From Trichinella spiralis (taxonomy: Eukaryota; Nematoda; Enoplea; Trichinellida; Trichinellidae), in assembly GCA_000181795.3 (NCBI GenBank), contig CM012953.1:3032623-3096622 (forward strand): 64,000 nucleotides of DNA, read 5' to 3'. The notes beneath the pieces were generated by a model that was not told the DNA's origin, ran no database searches, and worked only from the letters and a program-made list of their open reading frames with translations. Positions 37,408-48,495 of this stretch are shown in pieces. Position numbers and translations under genes: made by a program. How positions within the stretch are numbered: the stretch's first letter is position 1; every line of letters starts with the position of its first letter.

Positions 37408-40400
37408 TTATGACGAATTGCGTTTTCGAATGCGTTGCAATTGTAGAAAAGTGAATGTCAGGACGAGGACAAACGCCAGCGGTACCACGATTCCGGTCAT
37501 CCATTTCAACGCGATCACTTCGGTTCGAGCTAGAAAATGCAAATTTTGAATTTAACAAATTCAAAGTAATTATTTTTTCAAAAACTTACATCGACACCAC
37601 GCCCACCATCCAGGCGACCAACTACCGTTAATACAATGACGTTGTTCATTTCCGTGAATAAAATATTCCGTTTGGCAAGTGAATGTTACCGTTACGCCGT
37701 CCAAATAATTATTACCCAGAGGATATTTGATCACGCCGAAATTTTTCTCCAACGGACCACAACTGACAGCTTTTTTTGCAAATAAAAACAATCAATGCGC
37801 AATTAGAAATGAAAAGCAAATATGAAGATATTAATTTTCAAGCTTTTCTTTCTTTTTCTTTTTTATGGTTGCTTACTTTTTTGTTCACCTTTCAGCTTGT
37901 CGTATTCAAATTTTTTCTCTGATGATAAAGTATCCAGAGCAAATTCTCGACGCCCGCTTACCAAATAGTCGTACATGCACGAATATACACCTTGACAAGT
38001 CACCTGTGGTTTGACAGAGTTGTAAAGTGAAATGAATGCAAATATTATTCCTTTTTCTTCTTATTATAATTCAACTTACTTGCACTTCTTGTTCTCTCGA
38101 AAAGATCAACACTTCCAATGGAGTGAAATTAGTAAAAGTCCAAGGGTCAAAAACTGGTGAGAAATTTTGCTGATAAAACAAATTTGGATAATACAACGGT
38201 TCCGGCTTGGATCCGAACAAATTCGAAACATGCGCCCTGTTTACATCCCCTACAAGTATAAAGAAGGTATGCATTTTTAATAATAGCAATCACAATTTGT
38301 AAAACGTACATTTCATTCCAAATTGGTGATGTATAGTTCGAGAGTTCTCTTCTGATCTGGATTGTGTGATGTGTATTTTGGAACAATCCGAAGCAATGAA
38401 CTCATCCTTGACATCACCGTTGTATGTTCCAAGTAAACCCATCGTTACATACCGTTTTGTGCATGCTGCCGACTCACTGTTCATCTAATAATGATATTGA
38501 TAATTGGTATGAACAATCCAATAATCCATCAGATTGGATGGAATATTTAAATTTTTTAAAAATCACTTTTTTGCTTAAAAAATACCTTTCTCTGCTTGTA
38601 ATTTGGTGGCAAAGCGACAATCACTTGCAAAATGCCACGGCTTTCGATCACTTTCACCCCAACACCACTGGTCAGTTGTATGTAAACTTCAGACTGATTC
38701 ATCACAAGATGTGGAACGTAAACGAGAACTCGTCCGAAAAATCTTCGACGATCCAAATCAAAGAAATGACGTTGACCATCAACGAACACGTCAGTACGGT
38801 ACCTCCATCGTCGAAATTGCTTCCTTGAAAACACTTTGTACCACTGAATGAATCGTCTTCTTTTACCNNNNNNNNNNNNNNNNNNNNNNNNNNNNNNNNN
38901 NNNNNNNNNNNNNNNNNNNNNNNNNNNNNNNNNNNNNNNNNNNNNNNNNNNNNNNNNNNNNNNNNNNNNNNNNNNNNNNNNNNNNNNNNNNNNNNNNNNN
39001 NNNNNNNNNNNNNNNNNNNNNNNNNNNNNNNNNNNNNNNNNNNNNNNNNNNNNNNNNNNNNNNNNNNNNNNNNNNNNNNNNNNNNNNNNNNNNNNNNNNN
39101 NNNNNNNNNNNNNNNNNNNNNNNNNNNNNNNNNNNNNNNNNNNNNNNNNNNNNNNNNNNNNNATCATTAAATTTCTGTCCGCTGTTTTCAGCTGCGTTAG
39201 CACAAAATAACCACGACCACTGAAACTGTACTTCATTCCATCGAACGTTATAAAATGACCGTGACCATACGCGGTTCCTAAAGTGGATATCATTTTCAAT
39301 TTCATATTGTGATGTGCTTTTGGACAAACATTTTTTTACCAATAACTGCCGGTTCGTAGTTTTGACAACCAGAAGTTGCCCTACGCCAATAGTAAAATTC
39401 ACAATGCCCCGCCCAACGACAACACACATCATAGGGAAGTAAGTCGTTGTAAAAATTTGACCAAGTTGGAACGTACAGCGGCTTTTTGAAAACATAGCCA
39501 CCCCAAGGATTCGCCCTGTATGGAACACCGGCTGAAAAGTAGCGCAAATAATCTGTGCTTTGTTCATAATCTTGGGAAAACATCAACCATCCATTGTAAT
39601 CATAGCAGCACATCTCGGTTCCACTGTCGGGCCTAAATTTTGAAGTTTCAAATTTTAAAAGCTAAACAAATTCAACTGATTTAAATTAATTCTACATCGA
39701 ATTTGTAGATACAATGCAATGTTGGGCGCCTTTTGTGTAAATGCACGATGAATCGCCCATCATTTCACACGTAGGCAAAGGAGTGAATCGACCGAAGTCG
39801 TTCAAAGCTTGGGAAAGTGTGCACGGGCATGGTATATTCGTGTAAACGTTACGTAGAAAATTGTCCCTGAGACCATCGTAGTTGTACCATTCAATGCAAA
39901 GTTTCAGTGCCCAGTTTTCACCCAAATTTGCTTTCCACGTGTCCCTGAAGTACCAACCAAATGGCACAGCACCAGACCACATGACACTAAATCAAAAGAA
40001 CTATCTTTGAAAATTATAACTTAAAAATAAATTTGCAAAAGTTCTCACTATTTTCCGTAATCTGTCTGGTCATCTTTTGACAAACGAATCTGTATAGCAC
40101 CACCCCAAAACTTTCTCCAAAGATTTCCAACAATCAAAGATTTTGATAGCATTTTTTGATTGAAGGAAAATTTTCCAGTATTTTCAATATTTCTCGCTAT
40201 TGCACCCACCTAAAAACATTGCTTTAAATGAAGAATTTAAAATATTTCATCACATGAATCTAATCAATTCCAATTAATAAAAGAAAATTATGACGAAAGT
40301 GATCAGAAAGCAAAGCAAAATTCCTAATTTACAAACAGACATATATATATTACAGCTTAGAATGTCAACCCGTAACGCTATCTAAATGTTTGAACAAAAT

Positions 40401-40560
40401 AAAATAATAATAAATTTTGAATAAAAATATCTCACCTCAAGAAATTCACGATCAATTACATCTTCTCGGTAACCCCATAACACAATGTCTACTCAGGAAC
40501 CTGCCTTTGAAGAAATGTTTGCAGCTGCCCAGGTTATAGTTAAATTTTCTATATCGGATA
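37408..40560 (-). CDS. Mesh-like AMOP/VWD/Sushi transmembrane protein, 5'-incomplete
   Basis: Exons read on the minus strand: about 40437-40560, 40049-40209, 39696-39986, 39340-39632, 39277 into a gap, gap to 38586, 38310-38484, 38080-38249, 37877-38003, 37590-37769 and 37408-37529. Phases agree except across the gap. Domains in order: a linker block (LWGYRED), AMOP (CIEWYNYDG, PCPCTLSQALNDFGRF, GAQHCI), a VWD domain (GTAYGHGHFITFDGMKYSF before the gap; MGLLGTYNGDVKDEF after), a FxPVFDP block, one Sushi domain (SCGPLEKNFG to SWSPGWWAWC), one transmembrane helix (WMTGIVVPLAFVLVLTF) and a short basic tail. This is the layout of mesh and its nematode homologue K03H1.5, cell-surface proteins of epithelia. 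Two problems: no signal peptide or NIDO domain fits in the 480 bp before the neighbouring protease gene, and an in-frame TGA at 40493-40495 interrupts the first exon (SKAGS-stop-VDIVLWGY). It may be a 5'-truncated gene, a pseudogene or a misassembly beside the gap. Confidence 0.85.
38868..39162. other. Assembly gap (295 N)
   Basis: A run of N inside the VWD domain of the mesh-like gene. It hides part of one exon and at least one splice junction. Confidence 0.99.
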
Positions 40561-41039
40561 AATGCCAATAGTTTCTATGAGCATTAACATATTTTAAAAA
40601 ATACGAACAATATTTACTCCATTCAGTATGGTAAACAAATAAATCTGATTAAAGAGAAAAATTAATACATCGATTAATAAATAATCCTTGTGTGTATTTT
40701 TTTAAATTACAAATTTTATTTAAAAATGTTTATAAAAAATTGCGGTTGTTCTTACGCATGGCTAACATTTTTATCATGGAAAATCAGATGAGACATATAA
40801 GATGTGAAACCCAGCAAACTGATATAGCAATGTCAAACTTGTATGACGATAATACAGCAGCTGGCAAAGATCAAGTAGAAAATGGAATAACTTTTAAAAG
40901 GGCAAAGTAAATTTCTCCATTTCTTTACAAAAAAAAAGACTAATTTAACTTTGATACTACTATGTTTGAAATGTTAACAGTTATTTATTCATAATAGTCA
41001 GTATTTATTAAATTATACGCTAATCAAAGCAATTAAAAT

Positions 41040-42275
41040 TTAAATAAACGTTTCTATCCATGTCAAATAATTCGAAACAGCAGCGAAGACAATTTCTACC
41101 ACACGATCACGTGATGTAAATGTTGACGCCAAAATGGCATACTGTATCCACGTATTATTAACTAAGCAGAACATAGGACTGCCAGAATCTCCCTTAATTG
41201 AAAAAAGCATAACAAGATATAAAATTAAATTTTTAAAAAGTCACAAACATGGAAGTACATCAAAGATATACTGGCCGTTGATTCGTCCATCAGCGCAAAT
41301 TGGCTGTAGCGTAAGAGCAGGTTTTTTCCGACGTTCACATGGGACCACACGAAGTCGCATTTGACTCAAATATTTCCAATGAGGATTAGTATCATCTGTA
41401 CAAGAAAATATTGATAAACAAATCAAATAATAAATTGATAAATAAATAATAATCACTTTAATTTATATATAATTAATAAAGAAAATTGATTCACAATTTA
41501 ACCTCCAATTTTCCCCCATCCTGCTGTATAGCATTCTTGAAAATCAGGCCGGTAATCACGAGACGGCGGTAAGCATATTGGCTGTATGTTATCGGTGAAA
41601 AGCACAGGTGTCGGAAATTTTACTATTGCAATATCAAAAGCTTCAGTCTTCCAAATGAGAAAGTACGGATGAAGAAAATAGTTGTTCGATTTCAACGAAA
41701 TTGTTGAATTACTTTTAATACCCAAGTAATTCAATCCAAATTTTGCATATACAATTCCTTTTGCATGATAGGAGTTCCTTAAAAAAAAGCAAGCTTTATC
41801 ACTCAGTTGAAGCAAACAAACAAACTAATTAAAAAAATGAATTTACGGCTATTTGCATGTAAATAAAAATAGCCCCTTATTTCTGTGTTGACATATTATA
41901 CATTCAATTTACTTATTAAATAGGAAACAATGAGCGCTTGTAAGCACGACATTGGAATAATTAGCAAGTCCATTTGGCATCAAAGTGCCGCTGCACTGGT
42001 TAACGTACATCACATCTCCATAGGACATGTCCAATGTTAAACGAACCATGAATGGCAGAGAATGCTGTTCGGATAAATAGCGCTTCATCCATTTCAATGT
42101 GTACGGATGAGAAAACCGAAAATTCGATTTTACCTTGCCACAATTTTCTAAACTTGATTTGATCTAAACAAGCTTGCACTTTCAAATCTCAAAAGTGAAT
42201 AAACTAAAAAGAACAGATAAATACTTCAGTAATACAGCATAATAATAAGTGAATTAAAATAAAAAATTGCTTCAT
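41040..42275 (-). CDS. Secreted trypsin-like serine protease
   Basis: Five exons (42225-42275, 41913-42163, 41503-41777, 41259-41395, 41040-41192) agree in phase and give 288 residues. Exon 1 encodes a signal peptide (MKQFFILIHLLLCCITE). The S1-family catalytic triad is complete: His in VVLTSAHCF, Asp in FDIAIVKF and Ser in GDSGSP. A CG-type cysteine near the start (SLENCGKV) may tether a propeptide. Sequence before His follows the family (SLPFMVRLTLD, QCSGTLMP). Atypical points: the position six before the catalytic Ser is Tyr, the usual Cys191 is Phe, and no cysteine follows in the C-terminal 45 residues except MFCLV, so the 191-220 disulphide is absent. The SWG substrate-binding strand reads AST. 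Specificity cannot be assigned. It is probably excreted or extracellular. Confidence 0.92.
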
Positions 42276-42818
42276 CTTCCGTATCTGCAGGTTATTACAC
42301 GAAGTATTTGGACTAATTTTCAGATTAACTTGATCGCTCACAGATTTGGCAGCAAGAAATATATTATAAATGGCAAAATGTATTATTATTGCATACCAAA
42401 TTGCACATGGAAATTCCTTCTGTCAACAAAAATTTTCAGTTAGCTCATTAATAGATTTAACTAACCTTTTGAGAACATTAATTTTAAACCAAGATTTAAA
42501 ATCATTCAGTCTTAAAGCCACCCATTTAATTTTAACCAGATTCAATTTTGAATCAATGAACCCACTCTATTTGAGATTAAATACGTTGAAATTTAAAAAC
42601 GGAATAAGTAAGGCAATTAAATACGCCACTTTTTGTTTGCATAAAATTCCATGTTTCGAACATAACTTTCACTTTTGCAAAATGTAGCAAACAACATTAT
42701 TTTAATCAGTCATATTTATTTGTAAAAGCATGTTCAACAAAAAGAAGTTCATCAACAACAATACATATATGAGAAATGAATAATAAACAAATGGAAACTT
42801 CGCAAACTTGAGAAAAAT
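42276..42818. other. Protease 5' flank up to the transposon
   Basis: About 540 bp of AT-rich DNA that should contain the protease promoter. Open frames here have no family resemblance. Confidence 0.45.
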
Positions 42819-42822
42819 TTAA

Positions 42823-42883
42823 CCCTCATCCGGGCGGCAAATTTTACACCTTAATCCGGACACCTGTCTACATATTTAGACAC
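42823..42883. repeat. piggyBac left terminal and subterminal repeat
   Basis: Outer CCCTCATCCGGGC, an 11-base spacer, an inner related copy beginning CCTTAATCCGGA, then the palindrome-like TGTCTACATATTTAGACA. The second copy suggests internal duplication of the end or an insertion into the terminal repeat. Confidence 0.85.
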
Positions 42884-43089
42884 AAGAAGTTTCGTCATAT
42901 TTATTCCCTGTACGTGATGTTAAAATGATTATTTTTTCAACTACTAATAATAATTTCACAAATAGAATATTTATTTTATTCAATGCAAGCGCTACACGAT
43001 ATATTAGTGATTTTATGGCTGCTATGCATATACTTTTTTACATGAATGGCAGCGGTTTCACGTTGATTTTCGACTTTCCTTCGACGTCC

Positions 43090-44200
43090 TTGCTCTCGGT
43101 GTTTTGATGGATTTTATCGTTCTATAACTGATATCTGTAACATTTATGATTTTAGGGCAGTCTGTAGTGGATGAAGATATGTTTAGTTTGTGCATAGATT
43201 TTTTCATTTTGATACCTCATTTCGATATGTTGTTTGACCAGCTGAAAGCTCTCTCATAAACGCTTCTTTGTCTTCTGATAACTTTGCTGATGTCTCATCA
43301 ATAAAAATGCGTTGTTGATGCACACCTCAACCATGAAATGCAACATCAGCATGGTGTATCAGCAGTTGGGCTTTTTTTATATCAAAAATCTTCTATTCTT
43401 GCATCCATGCTATCCACACATCCTTTGCCAAGATTATAGCCATTTATGATGTTTGGTCTTTTGTCACACCTCACTGGTTGTCTATTTTGAACTTTGCGTG
43501 GCATGAAATCAACAGAAGAACATTATTGCTGTTTTTCCTTGGCACGTAATTGATCATCGTTATTTTTTTGTTGTGCTCACAAACAGCTAATGTAGAGTAA
43601 AAGATCACGTCGTGCTGCTTTATGCAAACATGCTAGAACATCACGCCGATGTGCAATTCCTGTACCAATAGCTGTAAGATCCTGCTCAAAAAGATGTTTC
43701 ACAGTGGAATATGATGTAAAATAACAGTCCATATAAATGTTTCTGTTAAAAGTTCACAAATGGCTGTGCCAATTGCCCAACTTTGGTGCTTGCTAGACCC
43801 ATTTGTGGTTCTTTACTACTTCTGCCAATATATAACAAACTTTTCAGAGCATAACCATTCTCTGCGTCACATATCCACTTGATCTTCGCACCGCACTTTC
43901 CTGGTCAAATGGTCAATGGGTATGGTAAAATGCAAAAGTGGCCTTCGCAGGTTCGCCACAACCGATTATTTATAGCAATGAATAGCTTCATAATGGATAT
44001 CGCTCATCCAGTTTTTAAAGCTTCTATTAATAACTGACTGTTTTTGTCACATATTCAGCTAATAACAGTGACTCTTAAACAAACATCAAGAAGGTCTGAG
44101 AGCTCTGACAGACACTCATGAAGCATACTGTATTTATCTTTGGTGTTGACACCCTTTTTGTCTAATCTACTCTATAAAATTCAAGGAAACTTTATCGCAG
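43090..44200 (-). pseudogene. Decayed piggyBac transposase
   Basis: Reading the minus strand in several frames recovers transposase blocks in the expected order: PGKCGAKIKWICDAENGY, then a YMDCYFTSYSTVKHLFEQ-like block, a KRPNIINGYN-like block with a following VD..D and, near the end, ESFQLVKQHIEMR. Many stop codons and frameshifts separate them, and no frame is open for more than about 60 codons. In active relatives the catalytic triad is carried by Asp residues in these blocks. No functional protein is possible from this copy. Confidence 0.88.
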
Positions 44201-44326
44201 ATTCCATAAAGCACACGAACATGGACCACATTCAAAAATAATCAATGTGGTAACCTCTGAGCATTTTAGCTACTACAAACATGTGGATTATTTCAGTATA
44301 AGAATAAAAATAAGAGAAAGTGTTAT

Positions 44327-44355
44327 GTGTCTACATATGTAGACACGTGCCCGGA
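44327..44355. repeat. piggyBac internal subterminal repeat
   Basis: GTGTCTACATATGTAGACAC is a perfect 20-base palindrome, followed by GTGCCCGGA, the same order as at the right terminus. It is probably a transposase-binding or structural repeat. Confidence 0.8.
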
Positions 44356-44508
44356 ATATGAATAGTAAACATGAAACAATCGTTTAAAAACATCATAGAT
44401 CAAAAGCATTAACTGTGAAGATAGAGCATAAAATTTTATCGAAAGTTTTGGAATGAATAAGGCTAATTATTTTTTTTTTCATATCACAGCACTGCTCCAA
44501 ACATGGTT

Positions 44509-44542
44509 TGTCTATATATGTAGACAGGTGCCCGGATTAGGG
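44509..44542. repeat. piggyBac right terminal repeat
   Basis: TGTCTATATATGTAGACA followed by GGTGCCCGGATTAGGG and the TTAA target site. It is the inverse complement of the inner part of the left end. Confidence 0.85.
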
Positions 44543-44546
44543 TTAA

Positions 44547-47500
44547 TGCACTCTGTATGAACAACTGGATTCGAGGATGAATTGACAAAAAAGTTATCAA
44601 TACGAATCCAAAAATCTAAAAAACAAATAAAAAACATCATTTAGTGAAAGAATATAATGTACAATTATTTTATTTTTTATAAACATGATCAGTTAAAGTT
44701 TATCAGCACAACATCAATCAGTCGGCCTTTCCTATCAAGAATTTCAATCATCATTATAAATAATGAAAAAGATTAATTAATGCTTGCAATAAGCAAACTA
44801 CATACACATACATAGCAAAATCGTACCAATATAAAATAATTCACTTCTGTCTACATATAAGCGCCTCTGTTTCGGATAAAATCTAAAATTAATTAGAACA
44901 TCACGTTAGCAATTTATTAAATTTCATAAAAAAATCAAATACTTATTTAAAAAGGCCACCTCATATCAATAAACAATTAAACTAATAACCATTCAAAGTA
45001 AACACTTTTAAAACAAATGTAAAATTATTGTAACTGAAAGTAAGCATTAATAATTTACTTTTAGTTAATATTTCATTTCATTTAACTATTACTGCTGATT
45101 AAGATCAACTAGTTGTAACTGATTAGAAACTGATATTTCACAAACTCGGAATAACACAAATTTATCATTACTGAAAAAAGTAATATTAAATGAATACAAG
45201 AGAAACATAAAAACAATTAATTTCTTCATGTTATTGCTCATAATTTCATCGTTAAGATGGATTTTAATAAATTCGCTTAAAACAAGTCTTACTTAATTTA
45301 AAACGCTTGCAAGTGACAAAAACAAGTATTACAATTTATTGTAAAAGCAAACGTTGAACTAAACTGGATTTCAAGATATGACAACAACACACCTACAAAA
45401 CAAATTAAATGTTTTCAAGTAAGAATGAAATAGATAGTAATCAGCCTAGCCCAGTACTTACAAAAATAATTGAATACATATCTAATTGCAAATGAAGAAA
45501 GTGAAAAGTAATAATAAGCAGTTATTAAAGAAAATTTTCTATTATAATCATTTTATCATAGACAAATAAATAAAATGACTAACAAAAGTTCATGAGTATA
45601 AAATAATTTAATAATACAGTATCAGTTTTAAGCAAAGTTTTTTAATTCTAAAATTTTACTTCAAATTAGTGTTTACTAGCGTGTACTGTATATTGAATCT
45701 TAATTTTCTTTTATAGGTGCCGAATTTATTTTTATTAAAAAATTATATGTTCAAGTTTCCAAAATTTTATTAATAAATTTAAAATTTGTAAAGTAACTAC
45801 TTTCTTAATATGCTTTGATAAGTTTACAAAAATCAATAATTCCCTTTTAAAGTTGATTTCAAATGAATGTATGTTGTATTTGCTTAAAAGGTATTGTTTC
45901 ATTATATGACTATCGGAGAATCTTATTACTTTTCTGAAACTAATCAATTACAGTTGTTTTCGGATACAACTCTTCCTGAAATTCCATACTGCCTTTGTAT
46001 TACAGTACATGTGATGGCCCAAAAGTTGTGTGTGGAATCCTGTTTTTAATTATTGTAATGAAAGTTTATTTCCGCTAGGTAAGCTGTTCATTTAGTTTGC
46101 CAGTAATGGTAAAACTTATAAAGGCAAACCTATTTTCGATATTTTATGTTCTTTCTTTGTACTAATTATGTGAATAGGTTGACAAATAGAATTTTTGTAT
46201 TTAGATAAAAATTAATATTGAAATGCTTATTGTGGTGATTTTAAATATTGTTTTATAATATTGCTTGATAAAATTATTTATTATGATCAAGAAATAGTTT
46301 GCCCAACGTAATCTGTTTAGAACAGTCTAGTTAAGAAATTACAAATAGAACACTGCTTCAGTTAAGAAGTAATTGTTATTTATAGTGATTTAAATTGTTT
46401 TAATATAATGAATTTTGGATATTTGTTTGTTCCTATTGATATAAATATTCAATTATTACTTATTGTTATTGTTGAATTGGTTTTATGAATGAATTAAAAA
46501 TTGTCTTATGTGATTGGAAAATAATTGAAATGCACAAATGAAATTTAATTAATCAGTGCTGTGTAATAAAGAAATTATAATATATTTATCCAAGTTTTAA
46601 ATTGTACAAACTGGTTTCAAAAAATGCTATGTTTGAGCAAACTGCAGATAAGTGGTTGAAAAAAAAAACTGATTGTGCAGATTGGCGAATTGCAATAGAC
46701 CTTTAGTTTCCGCTTCCATTTATGTCATTATAAATTGTTTGTTGTTGTTTGGTGTGATTTTTGTCTTCTGTCAGATTGCATATATACATATATATTGTAC
46801 TGGTTATTTTGACGTTTCGTCCTGGCTGTGATTGCTTGCTGCACAGCGATGCAATTTCATTTTTCTAGTTGCAGTTGAATTTCAATCTCTGGTTGGTTCA
46901 ATTTGCAAATTTGATTGTAAATAACACCGTGTGATGATGTTTTTTGTTGTTTCGGTAAAGTTTTCGTTATATTTACATTTTCATCAGTTGTGCATCATTT
47001 TTATTTTACACTTGTGCAGAAATTGATCGATTTTTAATCCGTTTCGTTTTGATCGATAAATTTGATTCGAAATTGATCAAGCTTTGTAATGTATTTCAAC
47101 TGCAATAAGCGTTTTCCATCTAGGCGTTGCAGTCATTCTCAATCTTCACTAGTTGTCATCTATTCAGTTACTATTGGAAGAAAGACTGTTGATTAATTAA
47201 TGGTTCAGTAAATTCTTTCTTTAAATGGAATTTGTTTATCAGAAATTAAGTTTGCATGAAAGCGCGGAAGTGAATATCATTTTATTTTCTAATCGGACTC
47301 GAATTGTTTATAATTTTTAATGTTAATGTTTTATTAAATGTTTAATTAATAAAGAATTGGAAATTTGAATAATTTCTTTTATGAATTCAACTTTCATTGA
47401 ATCGTTAAATCAGTAGTTACCTAATTATCAATTACGGTACGTTTTGCCATTACAATTTGCATTTTTTGAATACGATTATTTTATAACTGTGACAATTTTC

Positions 47501-48440
47501 AACATGAATGGCAGTTTGAAAATAATTGAAACTTTTATTTTTATTATTTTTTAAAAGTCTGAAAAATATATTTTACTTTCTATGTATCAGATTCTTAGAA
47601 TCTGACTTGAAATCACAAATGACATTTTGATCGGAAGCAAATTGTAACGTTGAATCAATAATGCAAAGTCATTATTTTATTACTGACGTAGAAATATCCC
47701 ACTATCAGCAGTATATACAAGTTTATTTTATTTATTTATATATTTTAGAAATTGCTTTGTGTTTTGTTTGTCTCGCAAAGTTATTTTGAACAATGAATGA
47801 ATATTCATGTTTTACTGAACACGAAAAAAAAAACTTTTTCCGCTTCCAGTCTAATGTTATTTTTTATTTGTGCGTAGTCGAGTTGTCATAATGAATAAAA
47901 TGCTTGTTTGCTTTTTAAATTCATTTACAGAGAAAATATTTTTTTCAATCTTGTGGGATTGCTTTGATGAGTAAAAAAAGAGGGAACATGCTGGAGATGG
48001 GTTGTGGTGAATTTTTTAATGTAAAATATGAAATCAGTTATTTTTGCAAAATTTTATTTTCTCGTTCAGCGTTTCTTTGTATTGATTGTAAATGTCCACT
48101 GTTGCATGATAGGGGCAGTTTAAATGAGATATGAGAAAAAAAAAGTAGTGCCGCAAAACAACTTTCAAAACAGGTGCAAGCTAGTTTCCTGCGATGTTGC
48201 AGCTGCTGGTCAGTATGCTGATCTTAGAATGCTTAATTTCACGGTCGATTGTGTTTGTTATTTTCATCGTAGCCTATACTCTTCCATTGAATATCAATAA
48301 TAGAAATTTTGAAAAAAATGTGTTTGTTGTAAATTTTTTTACTCTTGCAGAACTATTTTATTTGTGACTGCTTCAATTTGTGCAGTTATTATTATTATGT
48401 AACATTGTGAATTGAGTGGAACTTTAAATTTTATTTTTAT
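44547..48440. other. Intergenic, 3.9 kb, upstream of DMXL
   Basis: AT-rich; only short open frames with no family resemblance. Composition becomes less A-rich and more T-rich from about 46.7 kb, which may mark transcribed 5' UTR or intron of the DMXL gene. No promoter element is identified. Confidence 0.45.
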
Positions 48441-48445
48441 TTCAG
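48438..48445 (+). promoter_or_regulatory. 3' splice acceptor upstream of DMXL start
   Basis: TTTTATTTTTATTTCAG ends at 48445, 50 bases before the ATG at 48496. It is a candidate spliced-leader or 5' UTR intron acceptor. Confidence 0.4.
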
Positions 48446-48495
48446 CACATACTGCTGTTTGGATTCGGATGTTGTGAAATGGTTGAATTTCCATT

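Larger units (their letters stand above)
42823..44542 (-). mobile_element. piggyBac-family DNA transposon with TTAA target duplication
   Basis: The element is bounded by TTAA at 42819-42822 and 44543-44546. Left end: CCCTCATCCGGGC; right end: GCCCGGATTAGGG, nearly its inverse complement. Inside the left end a second, related copy (CCTTAATCCGGACACC) is followed by TGTCTACATATTTAGACA. The right end carries TGTCTATATATGTAGACA (44509-44526), and an internal copy lies at 44327-44346. TTAA duplication and CCCT...AGGG ends are typical of the piggyBac superfamily. Length is about 1.72 kb, shorter than the usual 2.4 kb. The transposase inside is decayed, so the element is non-autonomous. Confidence 0.92.

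Noticed and set aside
38556..39567. Long open frames crossing the N run
   Set aside because: Their length comes from untranslatable N codons; only the flanking exons are real.
40758..40910. Small plus-strand frame starting MANIFIMENQ between the mesh-like gene and the protease
   Set aside because: Composition is plausible, but there are only about 50 codons, no family, no splice context, and it sits where mesh-like upstream exons might once have been.
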